The notes under the pieces were generated by a model. The model ran no database searches. It worked only from the letters and a program-made list of their open reading frames with translations, and was not told the origin of the DNA. A stretch of 64,000 nt of DNA, taken from positions 3,155,001-3,219,000 of the forward strand of contig JADANN010000364.1 in NCBI GenBank assembly GCA_018806985.1. Direction: 5' to 3'. Below are positions 11,692 to 24,300 of the stretch, one piece after another. The translations under genes and the position numbers were made by a program. This stretch comes from Angiostrongylus vasorum (taxonomy: Eukaryota; Nematoda; Chromadorea; Rhabditida; Metastrongylidae). How positions within the stretch are numbered: position 1 is the first letter of the stretch; each line of letters opens with the position of its first letter.

Positions 11692-12055
11692 TTACCGCCT
11701 CATCGTGGGTGGGAGGTGTTCCTGGGTGTCGGACTGTACAGCGGGGGGATTCGTCCCTCCGGCAGGGTCTCCCAAACTGAGAAGGAGTCCGGCGTTTCCA
11801 TCAGGAACCCTAACTAAGAGTAAACCAATACCAGGATCCACCACCGTCTTGGTATCAAAGTCGCATGGTGGTAAATCTCCCCCTGATCCACAAGGGCTGC
11901 GACTGCCTGTCGTGGTGACAACCTGGGACAGACTTTGGCCAGGCTGTCCTCGGGATTCCAGGGAACCATAATGGCTTAACCAGTAAATCTCCGATAAATG
12001 GTGATTATGCTGGGGCCCGCACAACCAGTGAGAACGGGCCGTTCAAGTGTCAGAG
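11692..12055 (+). repeat. Unclassified dispersed repeat (family D), copy 1
   Basis: A 360 bp GC-richer block starting GGTTTACCGCCTCATCGTGG and ending around GAACGGGCCGTTCAAGTG. It matches 17070-17446 over its length, 18636-18790 over its last third and a short piece near 28500-28565. All four lie in or beside introns of the minus-strand gene. It may be the 5' part of a LINE not otherwise present here; I could not identify it. Confidence 0.65.
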
Positions 12056-12138
12056 TGTCAATACTTGTTATCAGATCACGTTTCTCCCTATTGAACTATT
12101 TATATCGTGAGTCATTAATGAAAACAAGATCGAAAGAG

Positions 12139-12144
12139 TTTATT
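12139..12144 (-). promoter_or_regulatory. Candidate polyadenylation signal, minus-strand gene
   Basis: AATAAA on the minus strand (TTTATT on +), about 100 bases after the TAA at 12243-12245 that ends the last exon of the tetraspanin-like gene model. Confidence 0.45.
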
Positions 12145-12242
12145 ATTTAAATGAGTTCATGAGAATTATCTCGAGACAGTATGATAGATCTAATCACCTA
12201 TCGAGCTTCCGGCTGTGAATACTGGAGCAGAATGCTCTTGGT

Positions 12243-12382
12243 TTAGAGCATCAGCAGGTGTAGAGCGTTGAGCAACGCCACCAGCATGTTGACCATCGAG
12301 AAGATCATCAGGTTTAGGGCTTTGTTGCGCATATTACGCGCTAGTCGCCAGGCACACGGGTTTCTGGTACATTTTCCGTGGT
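12243..12382 (-). CDS. Last exon with hydrophobic helix, minus-strand gene
   Basis: After ATTCATTCAG on the minus strand, the phase needing one leftover base reads HGKCTRNPCAWRLARNMRNK, then a helix LMIFSMVNMLVALLNALHLL and TAA. Cysteines followed by a final helix and a very short tail suit the end of a tetraspanin. Another frame stays open to a TAG at 12190 (QQSPKPDDLLDGQHAGG and on), so the true reading frame is open to question. Confidence 0.35.
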
Positions 12383-15300
12383 CTGAATGAATTGTGTAGA
12401 CGAAAGATAATTTTTAAAAATGACACAATGTTTTGTAGAACTTGCTTATAGTTAATAGCTAGATTTATACAATTCTAACTGTGGCAAAAAGTTTTCTTCG
12501 ACTTTGAGAAGAATAGCTCTGGAGTTGATGTGCTGACTTCCACCCTCAAGATGGGCGTCTTCAGGACTAGAGATTGAACAAGTGATTGTGTCGCACAGGC
12601 TATTTCAATGATATAATACGAAATGATGAAATATGGAATGTAATCGCCAAAGTTGCATCAAAATTATTTCGATTGGGGATAGTATTGGAAATCATAGATC
12701 TTGTGTAGAAATATTACATGCAGTCTAGGATGTACTTTAGCCTTAAGTTTGCCTTCACTTATATCGAGTTGGTTCCGTTCGTAGAATGTGCTGTAAAGAT
12801 TAAATTGTTTAGGTTATTCGCCCTACTACGCGAAAAAGTATTCAGGTAATTCCTTCTATTATAAAAAGTAAGGTATTATTAGTCACTATATTAAGAGGTG
12901 GATATGCAAAGCGGCAGTCATAACCCCTTCATCACAACATGGTGCTAGTTCGATTCCGCTTCGGACCACCCAAGCCTCTCATCTCTGCTAGGTCAGGGAA
13001 ATTCGTATGGGACTTGTCTGGGAAAAAAGCGCTCTCTGCAATTCAATTGAGAACGCTCCAGCCCGGCTTTCTCAGGACTCTAGGGAGAACTGACCAGCAT
13101 TCTGCGATATTCAAGGTGAAATGAAAATCCTCAAGCAGCAACCGAAGCTACACGTTAAGCTGGAGGATCCTCGTCGGTGGACAATGAATGCGAGGAAACG
13201 ATTGAATGTGAGAAGTGCTGAGATCCGCACAGTAACGTAAACACAGATCATACAAAAATGAAAAAAAATAAAATCGTTGTATTTTTTAATGGGAAAAGAA
13301 ACGCAGGGCTAGAAAAAATGAGAAAGTTAGCAATAACACAGGCTATAATACAAAATTCCAGGACCAACTTTCTCTTAACCTCGACATTGTTCGATAATTC
13401 AATGTTTACTTGATGAGGAAAGCCGGGATTGTCAGTACAGTTAGCTTTAGCTGACGTTTCGGCGGTTACGCCTTCTTCAGAGACTAGAACGGTCAAACTG
13501 ACATGCAAACTCATTCAAGCGCTCTGAATTTTCACGAAAATACAATACAAATTTTACATAGTAGGTTTCATTTGATGAGGTCGGAATTGTGTCTGACTGA
13601 ATAGTCTGCGTTTCAATTTGATGAAACGTCAGCTATTGTGAATGAGTAAATACTATGATAACAACCTCGGCTTTCCTCGTCAAAAAAATTCCTGGTGGTG
13701 CCTCTGTTCTTCGATTGTTGGATTGGCTTATACTTATACCAAGTTATCAAGTAGAAACAACAAGTAAAAGGTTCAAGTACATAAATATTCACAAAACTCG
13801 AGCTTAGATGTAAAAAAAAACATAGCTGAAGATGAACCAAATGGAAGTTGCATGTGTGAAAAACCAATGAAAATGGTATAACAGATGCGACAATGTAACT
13901 GCTGAAGTATCATATCATAGATCAGTTCTTTGAATTCTTAAGTACAACGATAATTCTTTGAATTCTTAAGTACAACGTATTTATAACTGTACATGTTTCC
14001 TGAGTGGGCGCGTGTGGCGCAGTGATCCGAGGCGCTTGCAACACACGTGGGATCGATCTCCACGCCCATGCCCCACCAAGTCTTCCATCCTTCCGGGATC
14101 GACAAGTTGGTACCAGACTTGTTTGCGAGGATAGCAGCACTGGCTCGATACATCGGTAGGCCACCGCGAGTCATTGTAAAGGCCAGATACGCATTCAATA
14201 ACCTCCAAACAACGATGCTAATGAAGTCGAATGGATGGCGCATTCCTCAGGGGGAATGGTCAACTCCTAGAGCTTTATCCTTTATTTTTTACATACTTCC
14301 TGCACAACATGTCTACGCAGAGTTTTATCTTAACCTCGAATTCATCGCATCGAATTGTACTTCTTGTGTCGAAATCAAATAATACGAGTATAATGACTGA
14401 AATACGTGGTGAACTCACGGATCGAGTTTGCCAACGCCATCCCATTTGGCAGGTGGGCAGGCAGTGCTCAAGCGCTTCCGGCGGCCACCACAGCAAAACG
14501 ACGGCGCGTAGCAGATGCGAGTCACATTCGACGAGATCGTCGCATCCTGGGAGCACTGGTGTACCCAACTGTTCGAAACGCGAAACGAATGACGAGAGAC
14601 ATTCGACGACTGAAATTAGCCTCCTCAAAGGTGTAACTTCTCCCTTTGGGGACGAGTAACTCGCGTCATCGAAATTTAATCGAAGGGGCCTCCAATGAAT
14701 AGGCATCACAGTAATAGTGGACGGTTCTTTATAGAATTTGTTTTGCATATTCTGCTATTCTACGCTTAATAACCTAACTATTACCTAACTTGTAATTTAT
14801 CTTCTTGCCCTATTTTGGGCTCTACGAATTTAACTTCAAGAAATTCTAGCTCTAGTATAATCTACAGTTTTTTCAACAGGAGTGGTCACTTTGTCCTGTT
14901 CATTAATTTAGCAGCTTAATTGCAAAAGATCAAAGGTATAGGAGCTAACATACGTTGCCTCCCATACTTGTTTGTTGAGGTGAATAGACGATTTGTTCCA
15001 TGTTGTAGAAATCGCTAATGGTGTTAAAGCCGCAACATTCTAACTGAAACTGATAACAGGCAATAGTCGGTTGTGGGAGGCAGAGATGTCTCACATTAGA
15101 GATTTGGAAATGAGTACCGATAAGCGTAAACGTCTAACATTCATCATTCCAAAAGTATTAAAATATCCTGTAGTAACTCCCACGTCCGACTTTCTATTAA
15201 CCTCGGCATTGGTCAAGTAATTCTTCGTATTCTTGTTGAGCAAACAAGAGGTGTTATTTTTATTCTTTATTCACGAACAAGCTGACGTTTCGGCGGATTT

Positions 15301-18300
15301 CGCCTTCCTCAGAGCCTACCCACTATTCTCCTCCAGAGGCGGTCCTCCAAATACTGAGCACAATTACGCTTCCATGTGAACTCTGTGCGGTTAGTCTCCA
15401 CGCGACATACTCAGTGGAATCCTCATAGAAAGCGGCTCTGAGGAAGGCAAAATCCGCCGAAACGTCAGCTTGTTCGTGAATAAAGATTAAAAAATAACAC
15501 CTCGTGTTTGCTCAAGAAGAATACGAAGTATTAAAATATGTTTAGTTTTCTGCACGAGCTACCTTATATGCCATCAAAAGAGGAGAAAATCCTTTACAAT
15601 GAACGAGCTTGTAGAAAGAAAAGAAATCTCTGCTATATCTGCTATTGATCACCCAGTAGATAAACATGTGACCAGTCGTGGATTTCATAACACTGCTATA
15701 CCACCTCGATAGAAGACGACGAAACGTTAGCCGAATAAAAATCTTTATCAACTTCGTATCAGCTTAACAATTAAAGAATGTTTTAACTCGACAGTTTCAT
15801 TACAGTGAAGAGCCTTTTGTTGCATATCGAAGATTGTTTACAGGAAATGTGACCATCACGTTGGCGTATTCCTCATTGTTCGCTCAACTTATCTTGGAAC
15901 TCTGCTAGTGACCAAATGAAATATGAATGCTGGTCGTCAGCTTGTACTGTTACATCTTTCCACTTTTGCCTGTCGACGTGACGTACTCAAGGCTGACACA
16001 GAATGGAAAAGCTGTCATGTCCTTTCCTGCTGTCCATCTAGGATGATTCTATAAAGGAGACCGGCGATTCGAGCTGGAAGGCTGCTCGTATGCAACAATT
16101 TGATATAATATTCTTCAGCAGTGGTTGTCTCATATTCCGAGACTTCTATGAAAACCAACGTGCTTCACTCCAAAACATTTTATTAGTTGATATATTTATT
16201 CAAATGATCTTATAAACTGATCTTCTTTAGCTGTTGCGAGGTTGGTATAGGTCTGTGTTGTCGTTGTCATTGTTGTTGGTGTTGTTGGTCGATGGCTGAC
16301 GTTTCGGCGATTTCGCCTTCCTCAGAGCCTTGATGTTACGAGTGGGACTTTCATTAGTTGCTTTCGGGATGAATGCATTGAAGGCCTATTCATATTTTTC
16401 GCAACCCAAACCATCGAAGATAAGGTGGGCCGGACACGTAATGCGTATGAATGACAACCGATGGACAAGAGCCGTTAGTGAGTGGACTCCTCCGGGATGT
16501 CAAACGTACTGCAGGAAGACCACCGATCCAATGCTCAGAGTTTTTCATGAAGAGCCTTGAAGAAAGATATGTTGCTCGACGAGTCCCCTAGAGCCAGCAG
16601 AACCGATTGGGCTACTCTTGGACGCGACAGGGAAAATGGAAGATTTACTGGCGCCCGCTCGAGTCACTCGACGATCAACGGGACTACAGGTGATACAGGT
16701 GATACAGGTGATATGCTGTTTTCCAAAGTTGAACAATTTTGTTGTTACTCTAGACCCATACTTAATACTGTTCACATAATTTTAAGACTAGAGGCAGATG
16801 GACACTCGTCAACTCCTCGTGAGAAATACCAAATCAGAAGGCAAAAAGTTTGTTGATGTTGAGCAATAAACATTATTCAAACTTTAAGGGGCAAAACTCA
16901 TAGCTCAGAAAAATCGTCTCCTTCGTCGATGAGGTCACTGCGGTGTCGACAACGTTGATGGTGACGCTTTTCATACCCCTACAAAAAGCAAAAAAGTCCA
17001 AGTTGGATTTCGCTTCGCCTGAATTTGAGTGTCTTTCATTTCGTCAACATATCATGTACACGTCGCAACGGTTTACCCCTCATCATGGCTGGGAGGTGTT
17101 TTTGGCTATCGGATTGGGCTGCAACGTACAGTGGTGGGATTCATCTCCCTGACAGGGTCTCCTAAACTGAAAAGGAGTCCGAGGTATGCATCAGGAAGCC
17201 CAGCTAAGAGTAAACCAATACTAGGATCCACCACCGTCCTTGATACCAAATTAGTTGCATGGTGGCAAATCTCTCTCTGATCCACAAAGTCGGAGACTGC
17301 CTGCGGTGGTGACGACCTGGGGGCAGACTTTGGTTAGGCTGACCTCGGGACTTCAGGGTGACCAAATGGAAAACCCAGCAAGACTCCGAAAGAATGCAAA
17401 TTTTGCTGGGGCCCACAAAACCATTGAGGACGGGCCGTCCAAATGAGTATCACGTACACCATCTGAAAAGAACACTGATATTCATTCGACAGAACTGTGG
17501 AGTGAAGATGGTGCTGTAGTCTTCTACAACACACTACAGTAAGTGCTCGTATTTCGAATCATCAGCACCACTGAACCTGAGAAGTGTTTTTGGAAAGCGT
17601 TGGCCGAAATAAGGAATAGGAACAGCTTCTCCAATAAGCTTTTCATGGTCCTCATATCTCAATTTTAACGTAGATCTTCTTGGTTACGTTAACGGTTGAC
17701 GCGTTTCTTGTTGCAAACCCTGAGCAAAATCTTTCAGTATTTCGAACCAAATGCTGTTTCATCTAATAACCGCGTATTCCGTAACGTTTTCAATAGTTGG
17801 TTCTGGTGAGGTACGCATAAAAGCAATAGCTGTCACTATATATCCTCTCTTAGACTGTCTCCATGACCTCGCGGTTTTGTGTTCGCATCCAATAATTTCG
17901 CGTGGTTCATCACTGATGAAATCATATTCATCACTTCGATATTTGTCTTAGGGGATGGACAAGGTTAACACAGCTAGCCTCACAACTACTTGACTTTGTT
18001 CCAGGTTAAGCTTTATTTCGTGCACTGAGAGCCAGTGCCTATCGATAATTCAGCATTGGTTCAAAGTTCAAAGCTCGTCTTCTAGGAGTTTACCTGGAAA
18101 GCTGAGTAGCTCGTGCAGATAAATAACTAGTTGATGACCATGTCGAGTCGACTATGAATATATCTGGGATGAGTACACTTATTTGTTAACTGTATCGAAA
18201 TCTAAATGATGATCGAACTGAAACCTCTGAGTGTATAACATGAATAATTTTTGTTGAGTATCGGGTCGTTCTGCTCCAGCGCCAGCTTCGTAGCGTGAAT

Positions 18301-21300
18301 GAATAGATAAACGCTGTCTTGGACGGCACCAGTCCTGTCGTCCGGATAACGGGAAATGTCACGGAATAAATAAACTGAAAGTGCCAGTCATCATGTCCCG
18401 AGAACGATAACGAGATTCAAGTACGTTAATTACTACTCACAACTTCCAGATGAAAGTATGAGTGATATAATAACGATAGCAATAATTCCAAACCCATTGC
18501 TGCCAGGATTAATACCATACATGAAACACTGAAAATATTTGTAATAATGACAATCAGGTATGCCCTTTGCTGCTTTAACACATAATCACTAAAAGCATCG
18601 CTCTGTTCATTTCATAGAATTGTCATGAGTGATGTCACATTGGTACCCGCGGCAGACCCTAGCCAAGCTGACCTCGGGATACCAGCGAACCACAAAGGCT
18701 CAACCGGCAAGTCTCCAAAGAGAGGAAAATGGAGATTGTGTTGAAGACCACACAACTAGTGAAGACGGGCTATCCAAGCATCCAAGTATTCGAGTATGTC
18801 ATATTGGTGGACTATCATACACAATATTTTCGAAGAAAATATGCACATGCGCCACAACTGTGAACAAAGCCATGAATGAAATTTGTCACCATTTTCTAAA
18901 TCATCCTGTTAATAAAGCATGGTTAGCATGGTTTGGATTCTTAGTGTCAGGAAAAGAAGAGGACGCAAAAAATAAAGAAGTCGGTATTGCAAAAGTGGTC
19001 CTACTACATCGAAACCGTTGATGACTGGATGCTCACTTTTCACCCCTTTCATTAAAAATTGTAAATCATTAGGTTAGCTGGAAATGGAGAAACTATTCAT
19101 CTCTCCGAACTTTGGACTTTATTAAGGAAGTAGTTTAACGAAAGGAGTTACACCGCGATCAACTGTATGAACTTCGTGACCTCTTCGGACTTTGAATTGT
19201 CTACCATAGCGTCACACGCTGAAGCCCAAAGTAACATTTTGCATGACTCCAAAGAGGTATCTTTTTTAGAGAACATTGTGCATGGAATGGACAATTTCAT
19301 TTCCTTTGGTGGTGTTACCGTCGTGAAAAAAGGCGTGTGTAAGGCTTTCCAGCTTCTCTGACGAATGAGAGGAGAATGCTCATGTTCCATTGGTTCAAGC
19401 AATCGATAACCTACGATCTTGATATCGCGAAAGGACTACTATACTTATCGTGGACTGTGTAATAATTGTCCTTTTTATTCTTGCATTTGGACACTAAATT
19501 AGCGCATTAGTTCTCTTTCTGTGTAGCGCAAACTACTTGGTGAACCGTTCTCTGTCCTTCATTCACTTATAAAACAAATAGGCCTTCCATGAAGCAAAGT
19601 TCGAGCACTTGTGTACAAATTATTGTTCAATTATCGGAATGAAAGGTTCTCAGGCACAATCTGAATAACTTGATACCACACAATATAGCGCTAAATGGAG
19701 CTCATAGAACTGATGGATGAACTCTGGTGGATGATAAAAGTGGAATTGATGAAGCTCTGCCATATGCTTGATAAGGTTCGATTAAGAACAAAAACTATGG
19801 CAAATAAACTCTTTGCGTCAGGGAACATAGTCGGAGAGAACCCGCGTTGAAGTGGAGGCATATGGCCCACTTCGACCGTCTAAGTATGCATTGATATCAA
19901 TCCATGCAGTCTATCATTTATTTTTTCATTTATATATTAAATATTAAATATACGTATTGCCTGTGTTCCAGGATTACGTCGGGATAGAAACAAGTTCGAT
20001 TTGCAAGATAGTGCGACTCGCTCACCGTAGTGGACAAGTACATACTGGTTCAGTAAAATGTCAATTTAAAGTAACAAAACTCTTGTTTAGTGCGCCGTAT
20101 TTTCCAGCTATTCGCATGCAGAAAGTTGAGCCGGGCGAAGTCCTTGGTTTTGAAAGGTGAAAGCTGTTAACTCTCCCAGAACCCATTCAGAGTCTACATT
20201 GAGGAATTTGAAACAAGCTCTCTGTTTTCATGAGTGCTTTTCAGTTATTTCGGAGTGGTGTAGCTGCGTGTGATACACAGAAGCAGGTGACTTAGAGAGA
20301 ACATATAAAGAAAACCGTAGGAATGAAGATAGTCATTACCTTGTGAGCGCCTGGACAGTTCTACTTAATACACTGGTGGAATGGGATGCCTTCTATAGCA
20401 CCGTAGATATTAAGTTCAAGTTCTTGAAAAGTACAACAGATTCTCTCATTTTTTTTGATGATCCAATGTCGTATTAGCACTAGGGAAGATAATAAATTGC
20501 TAGGTTCTTATGAGTATCACCTGATAAATCAGCATAGCGTTAATCGTTGCCATCACGAAACCGCCTACGAGTGGCACCAGGGTGTAGTATGTCGTTGATA
20601 CGGTCATCTGAGAGCAAGAATGATTACAGATTTAATTTCGTTACAAGGTTCGCGGTAACACGTCAACATGCCATTTACGTACAGCGAAGATAAAAGGATA
20701 AAGGATAGAGCGCTCGGCGTTGAACAATCCCTTAGCAACGGATTACGTTAAGCTCCGTAGGGTGTGCACTAGGTGCGTATTTGGCCTATATAATGACAAG
20801 TCAGGACCTACCGATGCATAAAAAATAGTAGTTCTATGTTTTCAGACAGTATGTTACGAATGTACCAGCCGCGCAAAGATAGGAATTGTGTTTAATCTCA
20901 GACACAAGATAGAACGAAAGACCATGTGTGCATCATGCTGTTTCCAACCACTGTGCTATAAACGCCCTACAACAGAAGAGTTGCTGGTGATTTCAAAGTG
21001 ATGAAAGAGAAAGACCTCAGTGGTGTAGTTGGTAACACGTGAGCCCCAAGAAAGAGTAATGGTGGATGCGAATCTGGCCTGGCGTCCGAGTTTTGCAAAT
21101 ATCTAAGCAACATAGTGGTTGTATTTCATATCAAACTCTGCCGTGAAAAAGCAATTAAGTAAATAAAAAGTTAAACACGCCGAAAGAGAGTTTAGTTCCA
21201 TTCCACCTCACTGCGTACCTCACCTTCGCATTTCGGCAAGTCCAAGAAAAAAATTCCTGAGTTATTTTCTCCCAAGTCTCTAGGTAGGTCTCGGCTTCCC

Positions 21301-24300
21301 ACTTTTCGTGAAAAGGTAACGAAATCAAAAAAGGTGGCGACCATTTGAAAGTTAAGAATAACTGGGTTAACATCAATTTCTCTATACGTCTGTTAGCTAA
21401 TGTACTAATTGCTGTCTCTCAAAACAACGTCAAGGTACTTGATCCTTTAGTGCAATACAACTTTAACATCTGGACAAACTTCTTTACACTGCAAATTCTC
21501 ATTCTCTCTACTGTTTAAATCATGAAAGCCGAAAAAAAGCTTACATTTAGTACGAGTTCCTGAATGAACTGAGAGTCATCTTGAAATTTGTCGACACGTC
21601 GAGAAATATAATTCATCGCTTGTGATCTCACATAAAATGAGCAGGCCAGTATAGTACAGCTTAGGATGAACTGAAAATGTTTACAAAACGAATAACCATA
21701 AAGAACCAGCTTCCATAGTCCCCTTCATCTTAGGCAAGACAAAAGCAAAAAATTGATTGTGGAAATAATGAGGAATTATGGACGTCCAGAAAATTGGGAT
21801 CAACAGACAGCACTTAGCGAAGATGATGCTGTTGGTCGCCATTGCCGCTGTTCTTAGCCAATCACGTCCAGTACGTTCATCTTTGAAAAACATTCACCTG
21901 GGCAAGTTGATAGCAAATAGCAATGTATACTTTATAATGTTTTCGAATAAGTTTAACCGTTGTCTTCTTTGGCCACAACACCATCGGTTTCCAGATGTGG
22001 AGATGTTGAACTTGAAACATGTTCATTAGCTTTGATTGCACTTACAATTTTGTTTTCGGAGTTTCTTCTACGCGGCTAAGGAATTGGCTGTTACGTTCAA
22101 TACAAATCCTTCATCAGTACGCCTGGTTAAGGTTCACAGAAGAAGTTTAAACACCGGAATGTACGATTCATTATCATATGTTCTGCTCTGAACCACATCG
22201 AAGAGTGCATCCACCATGGGCGCGTGGTTCACAACACTAACGTGGTCTACACATGTCACCTCTGCAGTACGCTTGCTAGAAGTGTCAATGTATTTGCGTT
22301 TTAAATCTGTCAAATGTTAAAATATGATTTCGGACGAGAGCATGGTAGTCAGAGATTCTTCGAAACTAGTGCGCTCTAAATCGTTGAAACCACCATGCAC
22401 CACGCTAGATTACGCAAGCGCTATCATGTTGTTTAAATCGAGAGTGAAGACCGCTCATTGCTACAGAACATTTAAAAAAGTCAGTGAAGAATCTTTAGTT
22501 TGCGCGTATAGTTTACACGTACTGTAACATTTTTGGTTGAATGTGAAAACCGGAACGTCATATACCAGAAAGAAGCGTCAACACCTCAGGTAGCTGAGTA
22601 TCCCGCTTCATTCCACAGCTGAAGTGGTCAGTTTTCTAAGCCCGCTCGTTTTAATCGGTCGTTCTTCGCTTTTTTTCGCAAAACATCAAAGTGCCTTCGT
22701 TTTGCCTTTCTGTTCCTATTACAGCAGAAGCTTTGGACGAGAAAGACAAGCTACTTGTTTTGAGACCAACCGAATAGGTTGATTTCCCTGTAATTTTTGA
22801 TGTATGTTAAGCTATCCTAACGATACTTTTCGCGCTAACCACTCAATTCGAAGGTTTTTATCTGGGAGTCGACATAAGACAACTTACAACTTGGAGTCTT
22901 ACTTGTGCGTACTGGCTAAAATATGTAGTTAGGATCGTGCACTAAGAATACAGTGCAATACTTAAGTAGACTTATTATCGCATATAATTAACCGACAGCT
23001 TTCTTATTCAGCTCAATGCAAAACCAGTGAGTGTCCAGAAATTTCAATTACAATACATCACATCAAACCCTTAAGAAATACCACAAGTTCGGTCTTTGTC
23101 TCGACACATACGTGGAGAACCACAAAAAGAAAAACTCAAATATCATTCAGTTCATTCGAAAATCTCCTAGTCAATCAATGTTTGGACCTTTAACTACACA
23201 GAACACATTCAACCCACAGTTTGACTGTTATATACAGGAAAGACAGAAATATTGAAAACTAACGTGGGAAATAGCAGCTGTAAAAGGGAATGTCCGAAGT
23301 GAAAGCACGGAAGATTGAAGTCGTGAGGAACTCGAACTAGTTGCTTCAGTAAAAAATGTGAACGTCTCCTATCTTCATATTCCTTAGGATAAGATATCAG
23401 AACTTTAAAAAAAATATTGCGACAACCGTTCACTCCCCATGCATTGTTTCTCGTAACAGGGAAAAATTGGGAGGCGAGATGGCACAATGGACAATGCGAA
23501 TCGCAAGCGATTCATAGCGCGCGCAGCAAAAAATTTAGCGTCTACCTATGGGCCCACCATAAGAAATAAGGCTTCTTTGCGAACGTGTAAATGGTAACCG
23601 TATGTTTAAAAGACTCGAGAATGATCATCATATTAATGGTCATTTCTGGTGATTACTAGTTATTGTTCATCTTCCTACAACAAATCATAAAGTTCAATAT
23701 CGGTGGCGAGGTCGATGGATTTCTTTACTAATTGAATAGAATTTGAGTATCATGTCAAGAATTTCAGCTAAATGCAGAAATATTATGAACATTGTGAGAT
23801 CTGACTCTGCGCATATATTAGCACCACACGCCATCTTGGCGTCAAAAGAATCAGAAAATGGAAGCTAGTCGGCGTTAATCTTTATCGCTATAGCTCATTA
23901 TTATTTGGAAAACGATATTAGGCGGTTATAGAATTTAGTGTCAGAATAAATCCATAACGCATAGCAGGTTTAGATTACTTTATCGACTTAGAATAGACCA
24001 AAAGCATCTTAAAATTTCACGAAGCCTTAATGAAGGGCTTAGTTGTGCTAGAAAGAAATAACGCGCTGAAAGATTCGGTGTTTTTAACAACAACAGAAGA
24101 AAGATTTTACCCATGAAGCGGTGACACTGTAGATTCCAAAAGAGGGGCGCTCTCTGAATACAATATTCAAAAATACAAAGAAATAATTCAAGTCAAACTC
24201 TAGGTGCTAACCGCGTAAAGATCGTTGACCTATGATGACGAAATGCTTGCACCACTCTCGGGAAGGCACAAAACGCTAAGTGAACGACCGTTACTATCCA

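Noticed and set aside
19118..19150. TAA stop and AATAAA that would end a minus-strand gene here
   Set aside because: A donor at 19218 joins the exon in frame to the transmembrane exon at 18528, giving a continuous hydrophobic helix. Kept only as a possible alternative end.
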